In this document: piece after piece, positions 13,557 through 25,533 of the stretch
How the letters are laid out: each line of letters begins with the position of its first letter
Numbering within the stretch: position 1 is the stretch's first letter
NCBI RefSeq assembly: GCF_947179515.1
Contig: NC_067495.1
Coordinates: 137,828,655-137,892,654, forward strand
Source of the DNA: Apodemus sylvaticus
Lineage: Eukaryota > Chordata > Mammalia > Rodentia > Muridae
DNA length: 64,000 bases
Reading direction: 5' to 3'
Position numbers and translations under genes: made by a program
The notes under the pieces: generated by a model
Seen by the model: only the letters and a program-made list of their open reading frames with translations
Databases searched by the model: none
What the model was told of the DNA's origin: nothing

Positions 13557-14140
13557 CAACCACACAAAGATCCAACAAAGAAACAGAACTTCAGACCAAT
13601 CTCCCTTATGAACATCGATGCAAAAATACTCAAAAAAATTCTTGCCAACCGAATCCAAGAACATATCAAAACGATCATCCACCATGATCTAGTAGGCTTT
13701 ATCCCAGGGATGCAGGGTTGGTTCAATATATGGAAATCCATCAATGCAATCCACTACATAAACAAACTCAAAGAAAAAAAACACATGGTCATTTCATTGG
13801 ATGCTGAAAAAGCATTTGACAAAATTTAGCATCCTTTCATGCTTAAAGTCTTGGAAAGAACAGGAATTCAAGGTCCATACCTAAACATAGTAAAAGCAAT
13901 ATACAGCAAACCGGTAGCCAGCATCAAACTAAATGGAGAGAAACTTGAAGCAACCCCACTGAAATCAGGGACCAGACAAAGCTGCCCCCTTTCTCCTTAT
14001 CTTTTCAATATTGTACTTGTGGTACTAGCTCGGGCAATTCGACAACATAAGGAGGTCAAAGGGATACAAATTGGAAAGGAAGAAGTCAAACTATCATTAT
14101 TTGCAGATGACATGATAGTCTACCTAAGTGACCCCAAAAT
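13557..14140 (+). pseudogene. L1 ORF2 reverse transcriptase segment (inverted part)
   Basis: From HKDPTKKQNFRPISLMN through LDAEKAFDKI, then a TAG stop at 13,827-13,829 (Gln to stop). It continues with HPFMLKVLERTGIQ, GTRQSCPLSPYLFN and LFADDMIVYLSDPK. The FADD catalytic motif (14,098-14,109) is intact, but the stop, the inversion and the missing endonuclease make it non-functional. It is the 5' part of the same insertion as 11,595-13,556. Confidence 0.92.
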
Positions 14141-14690
14141 TGGGCCTTTTGAGATTTTCCACAATCCATATTGGAATTTCAACTAAAGACTGTAGTTGGT
14201 AACACTAAATATAGTGGGTAAGAATTATTAGATTGCTGCCTTGCCAGGCCTCTTCACGTCTCCTTCCAAGTGTCCTGTAAAGCATGACTTTTAAACTTGA
14301 ATAGTTAGTCAAAAATATTTATGTATATAAAACTCCTAATTACATAATGCAAATTTGCAATGATAAAGTATTGTCCCAATATTTCTAACCTCTCCAAAAC
14401 ACCAGACGTCTGAAGCCATCTGGATATCCAAGACTCCTCTCTGCTCTGCTTGACTGGACCTCTTCTCTCTCTCTCTCTCTCTCCCTCTCCCTCTCCCTCT
14501 CCCTCGCCCTCTCCCTTTCTCTCTCCCTCTCCCTTTCCCTCTTCCTCTCCCTCTCCCTCCGTCCATCCCTCCCCCTCTCTCTCCCTCATTTCTCTTAGCT
14601 CTTCCTCTTCTCTCCCCCTCCAATCACTGGCCTCTCACTGCCTCAAGTGAATGGATAGGAAATATATTGCAACAAAAGACAAATATTATC
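14141..14690. repeat. (CCCTCT)n pyrimidine-rich tract in short unique flanks
   Basis: From 14,460 to about 14,606 the + strand is almost all C and T, built from CTCTCC/CCCTCT variants with a few G interruptions. It gives serine/proline-rich or arginine/glutamate-rich frames that are not genes. The flanking 14,141-14,459 is unassigned. Confidence 0.9.
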
Positions 14691-15330
14691 ATTATACTTC
14701 TCTGGTTTTGGTAACCATATGGTTGAGATTTTATTTGTGTAGCAACCTTGTCATGTCTAGAAGACATTATCTTGCAGCAAGTATCCTGGTCCTCTGAATT
14801 TTACAATCTTGACAGATATTCTTCCAAAATGTTCTGAGAGTTGTAGGTGGAGGAGTTTCATTGTGGATACAACAACTGAGGCTTGGATCCCAGTACTCAA
14901 CTATTAAGTCAGCATTTTGACCAGCGAGAACCTCTATTTGCTGCAAAAAGAAGTATCTTTAATGAAGAGTGAGAGCTTTGCTTATCTGTGGATATAAAGA
15001 TAACTATTTAGAATACAGTTATAAAATATATTAATTTTGGAATACAGCAGTAGTAGATACTCCTCTAGGGGCTATGACCTCTCAAGTCATGGGTAGCTGG
15101 CTAGATTTACATTACCAGGCCTAAATTCCTTTTTATATAGTAGGCCTTAAGTTCAACACTTGTTGGCAATTCCCATGGTTGTACCACAGAGGTTATCTTT
15201 CCAGGCCTGTTATTATTGTGATTCATGGATATAACAGTTGGATAGTACTGTTTATTAATTTTCTTTCCTGGCAGTTTTCAAAGCAACTTCCAACATTTTG
15301 AAAAGTTAGTTTTCAAGAAAGAGAATTCCC
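14691..15330 (-). mobile_element. Old L1 3' UTR fragment (Lx-like)
   Basis: Antisense blocks in order: 'catgtctagaagacat', 'ctggtcctctgaatttt', 'gttctgagagttgtaggtgg', 'ttgctgcaaaaagaag', 'gctagatttacattaccaggc', 'gttatctttccaggcctgtta'. The same order occurs at 36.8-37.7 kb and 43.3-43.8 kb. Heavily diverged. Confidence 0.65.
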
Positions 15331-15394
15331 CGTAAGTGCCAGCTGAATTCTTCCAAATACCATTTTGAAATACAGGATATTGATGATATTACTT

Positions 15395-15775
15395 TTCTTT
15401 TTTATTAGATATATTCTTTGTTTACATTTCAAATGATTTTCCCTTTTCTGGTTCCCCCATGAAAATCCCATAAGCTATCTACCCTTCCCCTGTTTCCCAA
15501 TCCACCCCTTCCTGCTTCCCTGTGCTGCTTTCCCTACACTGCTGCATCGAGCCTTTCCAGGACTAGGGGCCTCTCCTCCCTTTGATGTCCAACAAGGCCA
15601 TCCTCTGCTGCCTATGCATCTGGATCTATGGGTAACACCATGTGTACTATCTGGTTGATGTCTTTGTCCCTGGGAGCTCTGGGGGTACTGGGTGGCTCAT
15701 ATTGTTGTTCGTCCTATGGCGCTGCAAATCCCTTCATCTCCTTGGGTCCTTTCTCTAGCTTTTCTATTGATGTAT
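15395..15775 (-). mobile_element. 5'-truncated L1, 3' UTR only
   Basis: The + strand opens with a T-rich run and 'tttacatttcaaatgattttcccttttctgg', the antisense end of murine L1. It then reads 'catcgagcctttccagga', 'aaggccatcctctgctgcctatg', 'ccctgggagctctgggg' and 'tgttgttcgtcctatgg'. No ORF2 is included. Confidence 0.85.
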
Positions 15776-15794
15776 ATAGACACATTGATTAAGA

Positions 15795-16125
15795 AAACAT
15801 ATAAAAACAGTTTATTGAGGCTTACAGTTTCAGAGGGTGACTTATGGCCAACTATGTGGGGAGCACTGTAGCAGGTTGATAAGCAGGCACACAGCCATAG
15901 TGCTGTCTATTAGATGAGAGCTTACTTCTTAATCCACAAGCAAGCAGCATAGAGAACTGTGAATAGTTTTGACCTTTTTAAACCTCAAAACCCAACCCAG
16001 TGACCCATCTTATCTAAACTGGCCACACATCCTAATCCTTTCCAAGTAGTCTCAGCAACTAGAGCCCAAGTTTTAAAACACAAGAAACAATCCAGAACTA
16101 TTCACATTCAAACCACCCCAATTGT
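15795..16125 (-). mobile_element. URR1-like non-autonomous hAT DNA transposon
   Basis: Reverse-complement blocks match what I recall of URR1: 'tggtttgaatgtgaatag', 'ttggaaaggattaggatgtgtggcc', 'gggtcactgggttgggttttgagg', and near the far end 'actgtaagcctcaataaactg'. No transposase is encoded. The family name is from memory. Confidence 0.7.
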
Positions 16126-16289
16126 CTTCACAAATAGTTTTACCTTCGAGTTCTTGGGGAAAACAGAGCAATGATACTATTTTGTATTATGTTGGCAATC
16201 TCTTAGATACTATACTCCTGCTTTGACCAACAACTCAAAAGGAAGTTTCCCTTGCCTGGGACTTACATTTTTAGTTTATTTAATCTTTA

Positions 16290-16510
16290 AAAATGTATTT
16301 GTTTTCTTTGATTTACTTGTACATGAATGATCACATGTATATTTGTATATACCAAATGATTGCAAAAGTTTGCAGAGGCCAGAAGAGGCCACCAGATCAC
16401 CATTAGTGGAATTATAGGCACTTACGAGCTACCATGTAGGTGCTGGAAATAAAATCCAGGTCCTTTTCAGCAGCAATAACATCTCTTAACTATTGAGCCA
16501 TTTCTACAAC
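16290..16510 (-). mobile_element. B2/B3-type SINE
   Basis: Antisense layout: 'gcagaggccagaagaggccaccagatcacc', 'cgagctaccatgtaggtgctgg', 'atccaggtcc', 'tcttaactattgagccatttct'. The last block is the reverse complement of the tRNA-like head with the A box. Moderately diverged. Confidence 0.75.
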
Positions 16511-16554
16511 TCTTACAGAGGTTTCTGTTAGACATTCTATGGCTATTGATGTCA

Positions 16555-16760
16555 ATAGTCACACACACATGCACACACATGCACAATGTCATGTCAACTG
16601 GTGGTGTCATGGTTCAGGTCTTTATGTAAGTAGACATGTTGTTGACATAGGTGTAACTCCCTATCATATCCAGAAGACATATTCCTAATGCACTCTTATT
16701 AATCCTCTGACTCTTATAATCTTTCTGCCCCCTCTTCCATGATGTTCCCTGGGCTTTAGA

Positions 16761-16797
<37 letters not shown>
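16555..16797 (-). mobile_element. Old L1 3' UTR scrap ending in (TG)n
   Basis: 'catgtcaactggtggtgtcatggttcaggtctt', 'catatccagaagacatattcc' and 'gactcttataatctttctgccccctctt' repeat the blocks at 36,905-37,060. A pure TG tract follows at 16,763-16,796. Confidence 0.6.
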
Positions 16798-16799
<2 letters not shown>

Positions 16800-19700
16800 G
16801 TTTATAATATAGTGTTTTCAATGACTTTTTAAAACATCTTCAACATTACTTGTCCCTTTTCCTTCTCTTCCTTACTTCTCCATCCTTGATGCTTAGATTT
16901 GACATTTGGAGCAGTATGTTTGCCTCTCCAAAGTGTATTTTGTGAAATGCTAATTATATTATATGTACATTAAAGAATTCTGGAGCTGAGTAAGCTAGGA
17001 AAGTCATGCTGAAGAAAATTAATATGTTAGAGCCTTTGGTATGCATTTAACTCATCAGCAGGAGAAACTAATAAGAGACTTTTGCTTTAACATTTTCTCA
17101 CAGCTCCTGTTTTTGTTTTTCCCCAAGGAAATTCTCATAGGACTTATATTTTGCAAGCCTCTTTTTGGGAAATGCTGGACAGGTATATGACATTTTAGTA
17201 TTGATGTTTTTGTCTTGACTATAATGAACTGTGGAAAATATTAGAGGTTTTTTTCTTATGGTTTATGGATTTCACTGTTTCCTGAATTTTATTTCAAAAT
17301 TGATCACGAATAGTGCAAAGACCACTAACTGCAACTAGTTGTGTATTAGAAGTGAACAGATGTCACCATAGCAAGTTCATTTTTTTTGTCAAAAATCCAG
17401 ATTTTCACTGAATTACACATCCATGGATAATAAAAACTTTTATCTGAACTATACATGGTCTATTGGTGAATTTGAAGATACGTATCAGGAAGCGATAATG
17501 TTTACCCTTCAGGGAAATTTTACTTAACACTATCTCAGAGTTTTCTCTGAACTCCAGTTATAAACTCCTACAGAAGAATCAAAAGAATCTTTTGTGACAA
17601 ATGTCACATGCAGGGAAAATGTGCATCATTCATTAATTATAATGATGACTGTGAAACATGAGTATGGTATTATTTCATGTAACTTATGTGGGAGAGAGAA
17701 CATTACAACCCTCTGGGTGTTCTTGTCACTTGGTGATATCTCTGGTAACTGCTTGCTCAGCTGGTATCCGTGCTGAAGTCTGCAGCTTCCAGCCTAATTC
17801 TTCTTGGTTTGATCAAGGTCTGAGAATTCTATTCAGCTTGTTCAGTTGGTTAGATATTGTTTAGCACCCCTTAGGTACAGACATTTGGAATATCTTTATT
17901 TGACTTATTTTCTGTTCTCTGCCTCAACTGCAGGGCTGAGGATTTGTAATAATCAAGGAAAGCTTGGGAGATTCATAAATAAAGACTCCCTTTTCCAGTC
18001 CAATGGGAATGATCTAGTGGGTTTTGATGCATAGAGACTCCAGGATGTCTGACCGTAGCTTTTCACACAGAGAAGTAAGTATGTGAAATACTCTAGAGGT
18101 GCATTGTTACTATCCCTAGTCAGGAAACATGGCCCTATCTTCTTTTCTCCTTCTGCCTTATGTGTTATGTTTTTCCATATGAACCTTGCCTTTTGACAAC
18201 AGCTAATCCATGAAATTTACTACACAAGAAAAATTTCTCTAAACTGAGTACTGAGGGTTAATAGAGGAGAGGAAAAAGGAACTTAGAAATACTGTTTTAA
18301 AATAACAGGTTGGCTCATAAAGCTACTGACTCAGTGTGTGGGAGGATTTGTGACATATTCTTAGTTCGTTCCCTGTACCACAAATCTTCATTTCCTTTCA
18401 GACGAATGGAAGACCACTTAAGGAGAAAAAAAAAAAAAAACATATTCACTGTGTTGGGAAAAGCACGTTTTTTTTTTTAAATATTATTTCAACCATACTT
18501 ATCTTCCCATTATCTATTATCTATACATATTATATTTGTTTAGTAATTTTACTTATATTCTCCTTTCAAATTTATTATTAAAAGAAATCCATTGAACATT
18601 ATAAAGAGGTGGGCATAATAATTATTCTCCAGGACAATATTCAAAAGTTTTGCAAATCTAAGAAAGCCAAAGCAGGCCCCATGACAAGGAGGAGTTATTT
18701 TTCCACATATAAATTTTTCAACTTGTTCTGCTCTTCTATTTAATAATTGTGACTATCAGGTCACATTTTTCCATCATATTCAATTTAAACATTCATATTT
18801 ATCTCCAAATATTTCAAATGTGTCCTACCTATAAGAAAGATGCGAAACATTTTGTATTTAAAGTATAGTTCCTGAAATTTTATACCCAGAACCCATTAGG
18901 CTTGCCAAGTGCCTCTGAGTATTGATGTTGAAGTGGGACAACAGAAAAAAAGAAAGTTTACATCCAAAAGAACTAGTTCTCAACATCGCTAAAATTGGGA
19001 CCCTTTAATACAGTTCCTCATATCATGGTGACTGCAAACATAAAATTAATTTATTTCATACTTCAGAACTATAAATTTCTACTGTTATGAATCATAATGT
19101 AAACTTATGATATGTTACCTATGTGACCCCCAAAGGTGATGTGCCCATAGGTTTAGAATTAGTATTCTAAAGGAAGGAGATAACATAAAAACATGTCAAA
19201 AGAATAAAATAGTAAGTTCTGAGAAGATAGAGAAAAATGGGACTGGTACTGTCATCTGGCAGGGCAACTTTATTTCATGTCAGAAAAGATGTTCAGATAG
19301 TGAAGTCGAACTTGCTTGAATGATAAGCACCTGCCTAGTTGTGTGATGGTTTGACCTTTGAGAGTGTCCAGGTAGTAAAAATGCCCTAAGATTGGAATGA
19401 TGGGTATGTGTCCGAGAAGCATTAATAACAACTACAAAAGAAAAATATAGGAAGAGGATGAAAGAAGATAATTTCCAGAAGCCAGTGGCAACCCAGTTCA
19501 TAATGAGACTGTAACAGTCCTTAGCAAGAGTGTCCAGATTCATAAGAATCATTTGGACAAGTCTAAGCTGGAGAATCATCTTTGATTGAGCTTTAACAAT
19601 GCTTAACTTCTTCAGCAGCCCTACCCCAGTAAGAGTTTTCTCTCTATTTGGGATCCAAATAGATGTGAGTTGGAGGGAAGAAAATGGTATTTATGTGAGC

Positions 19701-20829
19701 AACTCTTTTTGTTTTTGTTTTTGTTTTCTGTCTAAGTGCAATACTTCTTTGGCCTTTGCTGATAATCATGGGACATCATGTGGATAAACAGAGACTATTG
19801 GACAAGGTATTTGTTAAAATATTCTGCCTTTCATCTATGATACATAACTCCAGGATAATAGCATACTTTTCTGCAGTAAGGCAGATCTGTCTTTGTTCTA
19901 ATATATAGAAGTGTGCTCTGAAGAATGCTAGGCAGATTCACAGCATGAAGGCTGCCTACCAAGTTAGAGAGTTGGAAATGATCATTTATTCAAGAAAAGA
20001 AAATTAAAATGGAGATCCTAATGCCACCTCCAGTTTGTTTGGCATCTGTGTCACCAACTACTATTATTTGCTGCTATTTTCCTTTGGTTCGGAAATTTGT
20101 CTTTCCAAAACGGTGACCGGAGTTTTGCACAACCTATAATTTAGAAATGTTCTGTGTTGTAAATTGTACTTTACTTTCAGTAAAAGCCTTTGAGTGTCAA
20201 GTATCAAAACATGAATGTCATGAAAGAAGGTGAAGTCCCCCATTAAAGAAAGAGAAATTGGGTAGAGACCTGCTAATGTATACTGTGGAAAATAAGAGAG
20301 AAGCTGCTATGAACATGCCCGTCAATTTACACTTCTAACATGGTGATTTTCAGGTAATGGAGGAACACTTCTGAGCCTGCACTGCCACAGGGGAATAGTG
20401 CCAGAGGATGCTGTTTTCAGAAGGTCAGAGTCTCACAGCTGCTCAATCAGTATTTTGAGAATTGGTCTTTAATCTCCTGCCTTCTTTGTAGTTCTGATAT
20501 TATATACTTTCTCTTGCTATTATGAAAGTGTCTGGGAGACAAATACTGTCGCTTGCTGTACTGGGAGTTTGCTCTCTCTCCTTTAATAATCACAGTAATG
20601 CTACCAATGATAATAATAGTAGCAATAATGAAAGTGGCTATTGTTTATAGAATGCTAAGAACTTTGTATCAGAATTTTTCTTAATGTTCAAATGAGGAAG
20701 AAGTTGGAAACAATTTCCCCTGAAGAAAATGAAGAAACTCCCTTGCTCTTATAGTAGGACCCCATTTTGGAGAGGTCAGAAGATATATCCTTTCTGAATG
20801 GTATTAAAGGAGAAAAGAAATCATCACTA
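16800..20829. other. Unique AT-rich DNA
   Basis: About 4 kb in which I recognise no gene, SINE or clear L1. There is an A-run at 18,426-18,440 and a T-run near 18,469. Short frames (17,594-18,034; 19,280-19,787) lack homology I know. Confidence 0.45.
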
Positions 20830-21860
20830 TCAGCCAGATATAAACTCAGACCTACAACAGTGACCTATCTACAAAGTATACCAGTACAAAGGTTATGGCA
20901 ATTACTAACCACTTTTTAAATGAATTTAAGGCTTACTCCATGAGATAGAACCAATACAGGCAATGCAAACTGACAGAAGAACCTGAAACTAGATGGGTCA
21001 TAGGCCTAGAGGAAAACCTACTAATATTATTTTGGTGAAGGAACAGCAATAAAATGACTTCTAATGATATACTGCTATATTTGTAGATAAGTATGTTATT
21101 CAGTCCACATTAAAGGGGCTTCTTTTTGCAGTAGATGGCAATTAAAACAGTGATCCACAAATGGACAATGTGAAGATAGTAAGACTTTGAAACATTCGAT
21201 CTTAAATAGTATATTGTCATCAAATCGTTCTAATCAAGGCATAGCGTTGAATGTGAAAAAGGCACAGAATGTAAGAACTACAGTGATAGATGAGCTCAAG
21301 AAAATAATGTCTTCCAAACACAAAAGAACTGATGGACATATGAATGCAAAAAGACTGTGTTAGCATCCACAGGACCTGCACAGATTGGGTCTTAGCACTG
21401 AAAGGAGTAAATGCCCATGGATCCCCCCTACTATCTAAAAAGCTATTTGCAATTGGTGCTTACTGAAGAAGTGGCTGTCCCTACAGGGCAGGACCCATGC
21501 CATGGAATAGTTTTCAAACACAAAGCAAATCCAAAATCTCTCTCTATCTCTATATCTCTATCTCTAGATATAGATATATATCTATATATCTATATGTATA
21601 TGATATTTGCCTATCTTATCTAGACATACACACACACACACACATATGTGTGTGTGTGTGTATAAAATTTGGAGTCTCTCTGTGTGTCCCTTTTCTCATT
21701 TCTTTCTTTTTTGTCTTTTTCTTGTTTATTATTTTCTGTCTTACTTTGAAAGAGTGAAGGTACATAAAATTGGCTGAGTAGGGGGTGGTAGAAGGATCTA
21801 GTAAGAGTTGAGAGAGTGGGAAACATAATCAAAAAACATTATTTGAAAAAAAAAGAAGAC
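20830..21860 (+). mobile_element. Old L1/HAL1-type 3' UTR
   Basis: Sense-order blocks of a very old rodent L1 3' UTR: 'ctccatgagatagaaccaatacaggca', 'gggtcataggcctagaggaaaacctactaatatt', 'ttctttttgcagtagatggcaatta', 'tctaaaaagctatttgcaattgg', 'acagggcaggacccatgcc'. The end is G-rich ('ggctgagtagggggtggtagaagg') before an A-rich tail at about 21,846. A compound CTATAT/CA/GT microsatellite expanded inside it at 21,540-21,664. A related copy is at 34.88-35.64 kb. Confidence 0.7.
21626..21664. repeat. (CA)n-ATAT-(GT)n palindrome
   Basis: Perfect inverted repeat of 16-bp arms centred between 21,645 and 21,646, extendable by three pairs with one mismatch. Such a self-complementary microsatellite can form a hairpin or cruciform. 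Confidence 0.9.
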
Positions 21861-23399
21861 AGTCTCTCTAATACCTTACTTTCTCCTTTGCTCCAGTACC
21901 AAAAAACTGGTTACACTGGTACATAGAGACCTCTACAGAAGCCTTGCAGCTATAAAACAGATTGGGTTCTTTTGTTATTTATGAATCTTAAAACTTTTCT
22001 TTAAAACTTTTGGTCCTGTATATATTGCTCATCTAACAAGGAATGGACCATTCTCGCTTGCAATTCGTCCATACATGAGCACTTCCTTATGAGAAAATGA
22101 TATATACTACTGAATTATGGTCCAACAGTGATTATTTGTACAAGATCATTTCTTCTATTAAGTTCTTCACTCTTTCTTTTCAACTATATTAAAGTTATCT
22201 TGAAGGGTACACTTTTGATACAAATGGTAGCTTTTCCTACATTGAAAATAAACTTAATCTAAACAGAGTTCCTATGACACAAATTTGAAAAGAGGTTACT
22301 TGTTGGCATTAGTGGGAAAGAAGCTATATTATATTGATGTTCTTTTTATTTGGAAAAAGAATGAGAGAAGGATAAATGCACAACTCATTTTTGTTTTAAT
22401 GAAATTTGAACTCACACAAACTATGATGATTCAACTCTGATTGTATAGCATCCTGTCTCAGATGTAACTGAACATATCCAAAATACTTAGTCCTCCACTT
22501 GAGATAAGATCATATTGCTTTGAATTTAATCCTGACTAATCTAAAAATCTTTCAGAAAAACAGCTTATCTTTGTTCTTTTGAGAAAAATGTGCACACTTC
22601 CTATTATGTATATATTATAAATTTAAATCCACCAATCTCAGCACTCTGTTGGCACTGGAACCAATTTCTTCATTCTTGCTGGCATACAGTATTTATCTTT
22701 TAATCTCATACATCCATACTTGTTAATTACACTGTCTGTGTCTCAGTGCCTTGTTGTTTCCATACTATATTTTCTGAAGGTGCTAAAGAGCTTTGTGTTG
22801 GTGTTCAAAATTATTCATCTACTATGGAAGTGTAAGGTACCATTACAGAATGCAACAAAAAACATTTGTACCCATGTGAGAGACTCATTGGCATTCATTT
22901 ACCTCATAGATAGTAGATGGAACTGTTAGATTTCATCATATGGAACTAATTTGACCCTTTCTGTGAAGAATCTTTTGATTCTGAAAACTGTAGATATGAT
23001 TGTAGTGATGCAAATATGAGACCATGCACTATTCACCTGTCACAGGAAAAGCAAAACTAGTGTCTTTAGGTTCATTACTCAGTCTTCCAAGCACACACCT
23101 CACTTCTTAACTGGGTGATTATAAACCCGACCTCAGCCTATTCCAGTCTAAATCTTTCTTTACATTCTGTTGACTCCATAAGGCACAGAAATGAACTTTT
23201 GGAACTGTTTGAAGATTTATAATTTTAACCTGGGTGGGAAATTTGATGTGTCATTATACACTGGCCTGGGTTCAAGTTGCTGTTCTGGTATTTGGCAGAT
23301 TTTTCTGCATATTTATGTACTTGCACATTATTTTAATGTATGAAATGAAAATATTATTTATCCTTTGTGAGTCTGTAATAAAAATTAGGCACTACAGCA
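21861..23399. other. Unique AT-rich DNA
   Basis: Nothing recognised; an A-run lies near 21,846-21,853 at the end of the preceding L1. Confidence 0.45.
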
Positions 23400-23646
23400 T
23401 GTGAAATTTTTACATTGTATCTCAAGAGCTATAAACAGTTAATAAGCAACAGAATTTTATTCAACAATAATGAAAAACAAAATTGTCATTTCAGCAAGAT
23501 GGATAAAACTGGAGATCATCATATTAAATGAATAACCTGTCTCAGATAGGCAAATATCACATGCTTTCTTTCATTTGTTGAACCTAGATTTTGTGTGTGT
23601 ATGTGTGCATTTGTGTGTGTGAATGTGTGTGTATGTGTGTTTGTGT
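23400..23646 (+). mobile_element. Old L1 ORF2 3' end plus interrupted (TG)n
   Basis: 'caagatggataaaactggagatcatcatattaaatgaa' and 'gataggcaaatatcacatgc' are the sense end of an ancient L1 ORF2. An imperfect TG tract follows at about 23,592-23,646. Limits approximate. Confidence 0.6.
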
Positions 23647-24054
23647 TAATTAATGATTTATCAGGAGGGTTGAAAAATAAGAGAAGACAATCAAAAGTAA
23701 ATATACTTAAAGTCTACATGTTGAAATTTTTTATGAAACTAATCACTTTATTAAAGGAATATATGACAATATTTTAAAATACACAGAACTAGAGATCTTC
23801 ACTTGATTGGAGTCAATGGGTTATTAAACATCAAGTGTGGAGGTGGGATTGGATATTGGGTAAATTAAGAAAGGACGTTGGGAATGTATGTGATAAAATC
23901 CCTCAAATTAAATTCACAAAGATTTAACAAAAATATTTTAAAAGATGAAGATCTTAGTAGATATGTCTTTATGTAGTTTCTCAGCATAACAACCTTGTGA
24001 TGGCTCTATAGTTCTTTTAATGAGTTGATGCTGCCACAATTATAATTTTGTGGA

Positions 24055-24062
<8 letters not shown>

Positions 24063-24095
<33 letters not shown>
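24063..24095. repeat. (TG)n microsatellite
   Basis: About 16 uninterrupted TG units. Confidence 0.97.
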
Positions 24096-24098
<3 letters not shown>

Positions 24099-24324
24099 AG
24101 TGTACTGAACATAGGTCCTCACTGTTGTTAGATAGTTGCCTATCTTATCTAGACATTTTAAAAACGTATGAGCAAGAGGTCTGCATTGCCTCTTAAGTCT
24201 AGGAGTAACACATTTTATAACTGGTCTCCTCTTTGGACTATGGAGAATTCTGTCTAGTTGTTCTTGTCACTGTTTGATGGGTCTGGGTGATACTGCATTC
24301 TTCTGCATTCTTCTGAGTCCACTG

Positions 24325-24428
24325 TTTCCCTCCCTCCTCCTCCTTCTTCTTCTTCTTCTTCTTCTTCTTCTTCTTCTTCTTCTTCTTCTTCTTCTTCTTC
24401 TTCTTCTTCTTCTTCTTCTTCTTCTTCT

Positions 24429-24505
<77 letters not shown>
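24325..24505. repeat. 181-nt pure pyrimidine tract: (CTT)n then (CT)n
   Basis: Not a single purine on the + strand over 181 nt. About 30 CTT units (24,343-24,434) are followed by about 35 CT units (24,433-24,502). It abuts the tail end of the minus-strand B1 at 24,503, so it probably grew from that element's A-rich tail. It yields the poly-leucine and poly-arginine frames in this place. Confidence 0.97.
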
Positions 24506-24648
24506 GGTTTTTTGAGACAGGGCTTCTCTGTGTAGCCCCGGCTGTCCTGGAACTCACTCTGTACACCAGGCTGGCCTCAAACTCAGAAATCTGCCCGCCT
24601 CTGCCTCCCAAGTGCTGGGATTACAGGCGTGCGCCACCACTGCCCAGC
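24503..24648 (-). mobile_element. B1 SINE
   Basis: Antisense B1: 'ttttttgagacagggcttctctgtgtagcc', 'ggaactcactctgtacaccaggctggcctc', 'ctgcctcccaagtgctggga', ending 'ccaccactgcccagc'. Full length and little diverged. Its 3' tail lies on the side of the CT/CTT tract. Target duplications are obscured by that tract. Confidence 0.93.
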
Positions 24649-24895
24649 TTGTTTTTTTTCCTCTTGAAACATAAAGTCTTTGTCTGAATCTTGACTTCCA
24701 TGCTTCTTGTCTCCCTTACTATCCCTTTAAATCTAATTGCAAGTTTTACTCAGAGACATTAAGACACACTGCGTGAGCAAAGTAACTAGAACTTGGGAAT
24801 ATTCTAGTATTCAGCATTTTTCCTCAGTGAAATCACGGATGTTTTTTTCTAATTTTGATTATAGTGCCTCTGCAGATAGTTTGAGCATTTTTTTA

Positions 24896-25425
24896 AAAAA
24901 ATTATTATTCATTTTATTTGTTTACATTTTAAATGTTATCACCCTTCCCAGTCTGCCCTCCACTAACTCCTCACCCCACGTCTCCCTGTTGTCTCTAAGA
25001 GGTTGCTCTACCACCCACCCGCCCACCTGCTCCCACCACACACCTCTAGCATCCCTCTTCTCTGGAGCATCAAACCTTCAAAGAATCAAGCACCTTCCCT
25101 CCCGCTGATGCAAGATAAGACCATCCTCTGCTACATACTCAGCTGGAGCCATGCTTCCCTACATGTGTTCTCTTTGATGGACAGCTTTGTCCCCGGGAAC
25201 TCCAAGGTGTCTGCTTAGTTGATACTGTTGTTCTTCCTGTGTGGTTGCAATGCCCTTCAACTCCTTCAGCCCTTCCCTTAACTCTTCTATTAGGGACCCC
25301 AGGCTCCATCCAATGGTTGATTGTGAGTATCTGTATCTGTCTTAGTTGGGTGCTGGTATTTGTATCTGTATTGGGTGCTGGTAGAGCCTCTCAGAAGACA
25401 GCCATACCAGGATCTTGTCTAAGCC
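24896..25425 (-). mobile_element. 5'-truncated L1, 3' UTR
   Basis: Antisense L1 3' end with T/A-rich tail at 24,896 and 'ttgtttacattttaaatgttatcaccc', then 'gaccatcctctgctacatactcagctgg', 'tgttgttcttcctgtgtgg', 'gtccaatggttgattgtgagtatctg' (approximately) and 'agagcctctcagaagacagcc'. This copy holds the extreme L1 end together with the more internal UTR block that forms the L1 exons around the Crb1 copy, so it shows that block is L1 3' UTR. Confidence 0.85.
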
Positions 25426-25533
25426 CTATAATACTGACCAAGGTAAACAGTGCTATTTCAAAGTTATTGTATATATGCTTTCTGGAATTTCAAATAATTT
25501 TCAGGAGTATAATACAAATATTAATCTGAAGAA

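Larger units (their letters stand above)
11595..14140 (-). mobile_element. 5'-inverted (twin-primed), 5'-truncated L1
   Basis: The T-rich tail starts at about 11,599. The L1 3' UTR (11,620-11,860) and ORF2 C-terminal half follow in minus orientation up to about 13,556. The sequence then switches to plus-strand ORF2 reverse transcriptase up to about 14,140. The two parts meet in ORF2 order: the plus part ends at SDPK and the minus part starts at DPKNSTRE, so essentially nothing is lost. This is the classic twin-priming layout. I could not find a convincing target duplication. Confidence 0.92.

Noticed and set aside
11860..13578. Longest open frame (572 codons) as a host gene
   Set aside because: It is L1 ORF2 C-terminal sequence ending MHSLISGY, with L1 3' UTR and T-rich tail next to it. 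The first few codons before DPKNSTRE come from the junction.
14305..14650. Arg/Glu-rich or Ser/Pro-rich frames
   Set aside because: Both strands of one CCCTCT-type repeat.
24267..24687. Frames with long poly-leucine or poly-arginine runs
   Set aside because: They are translations of the CTT/CT tract and the adjoining B1.
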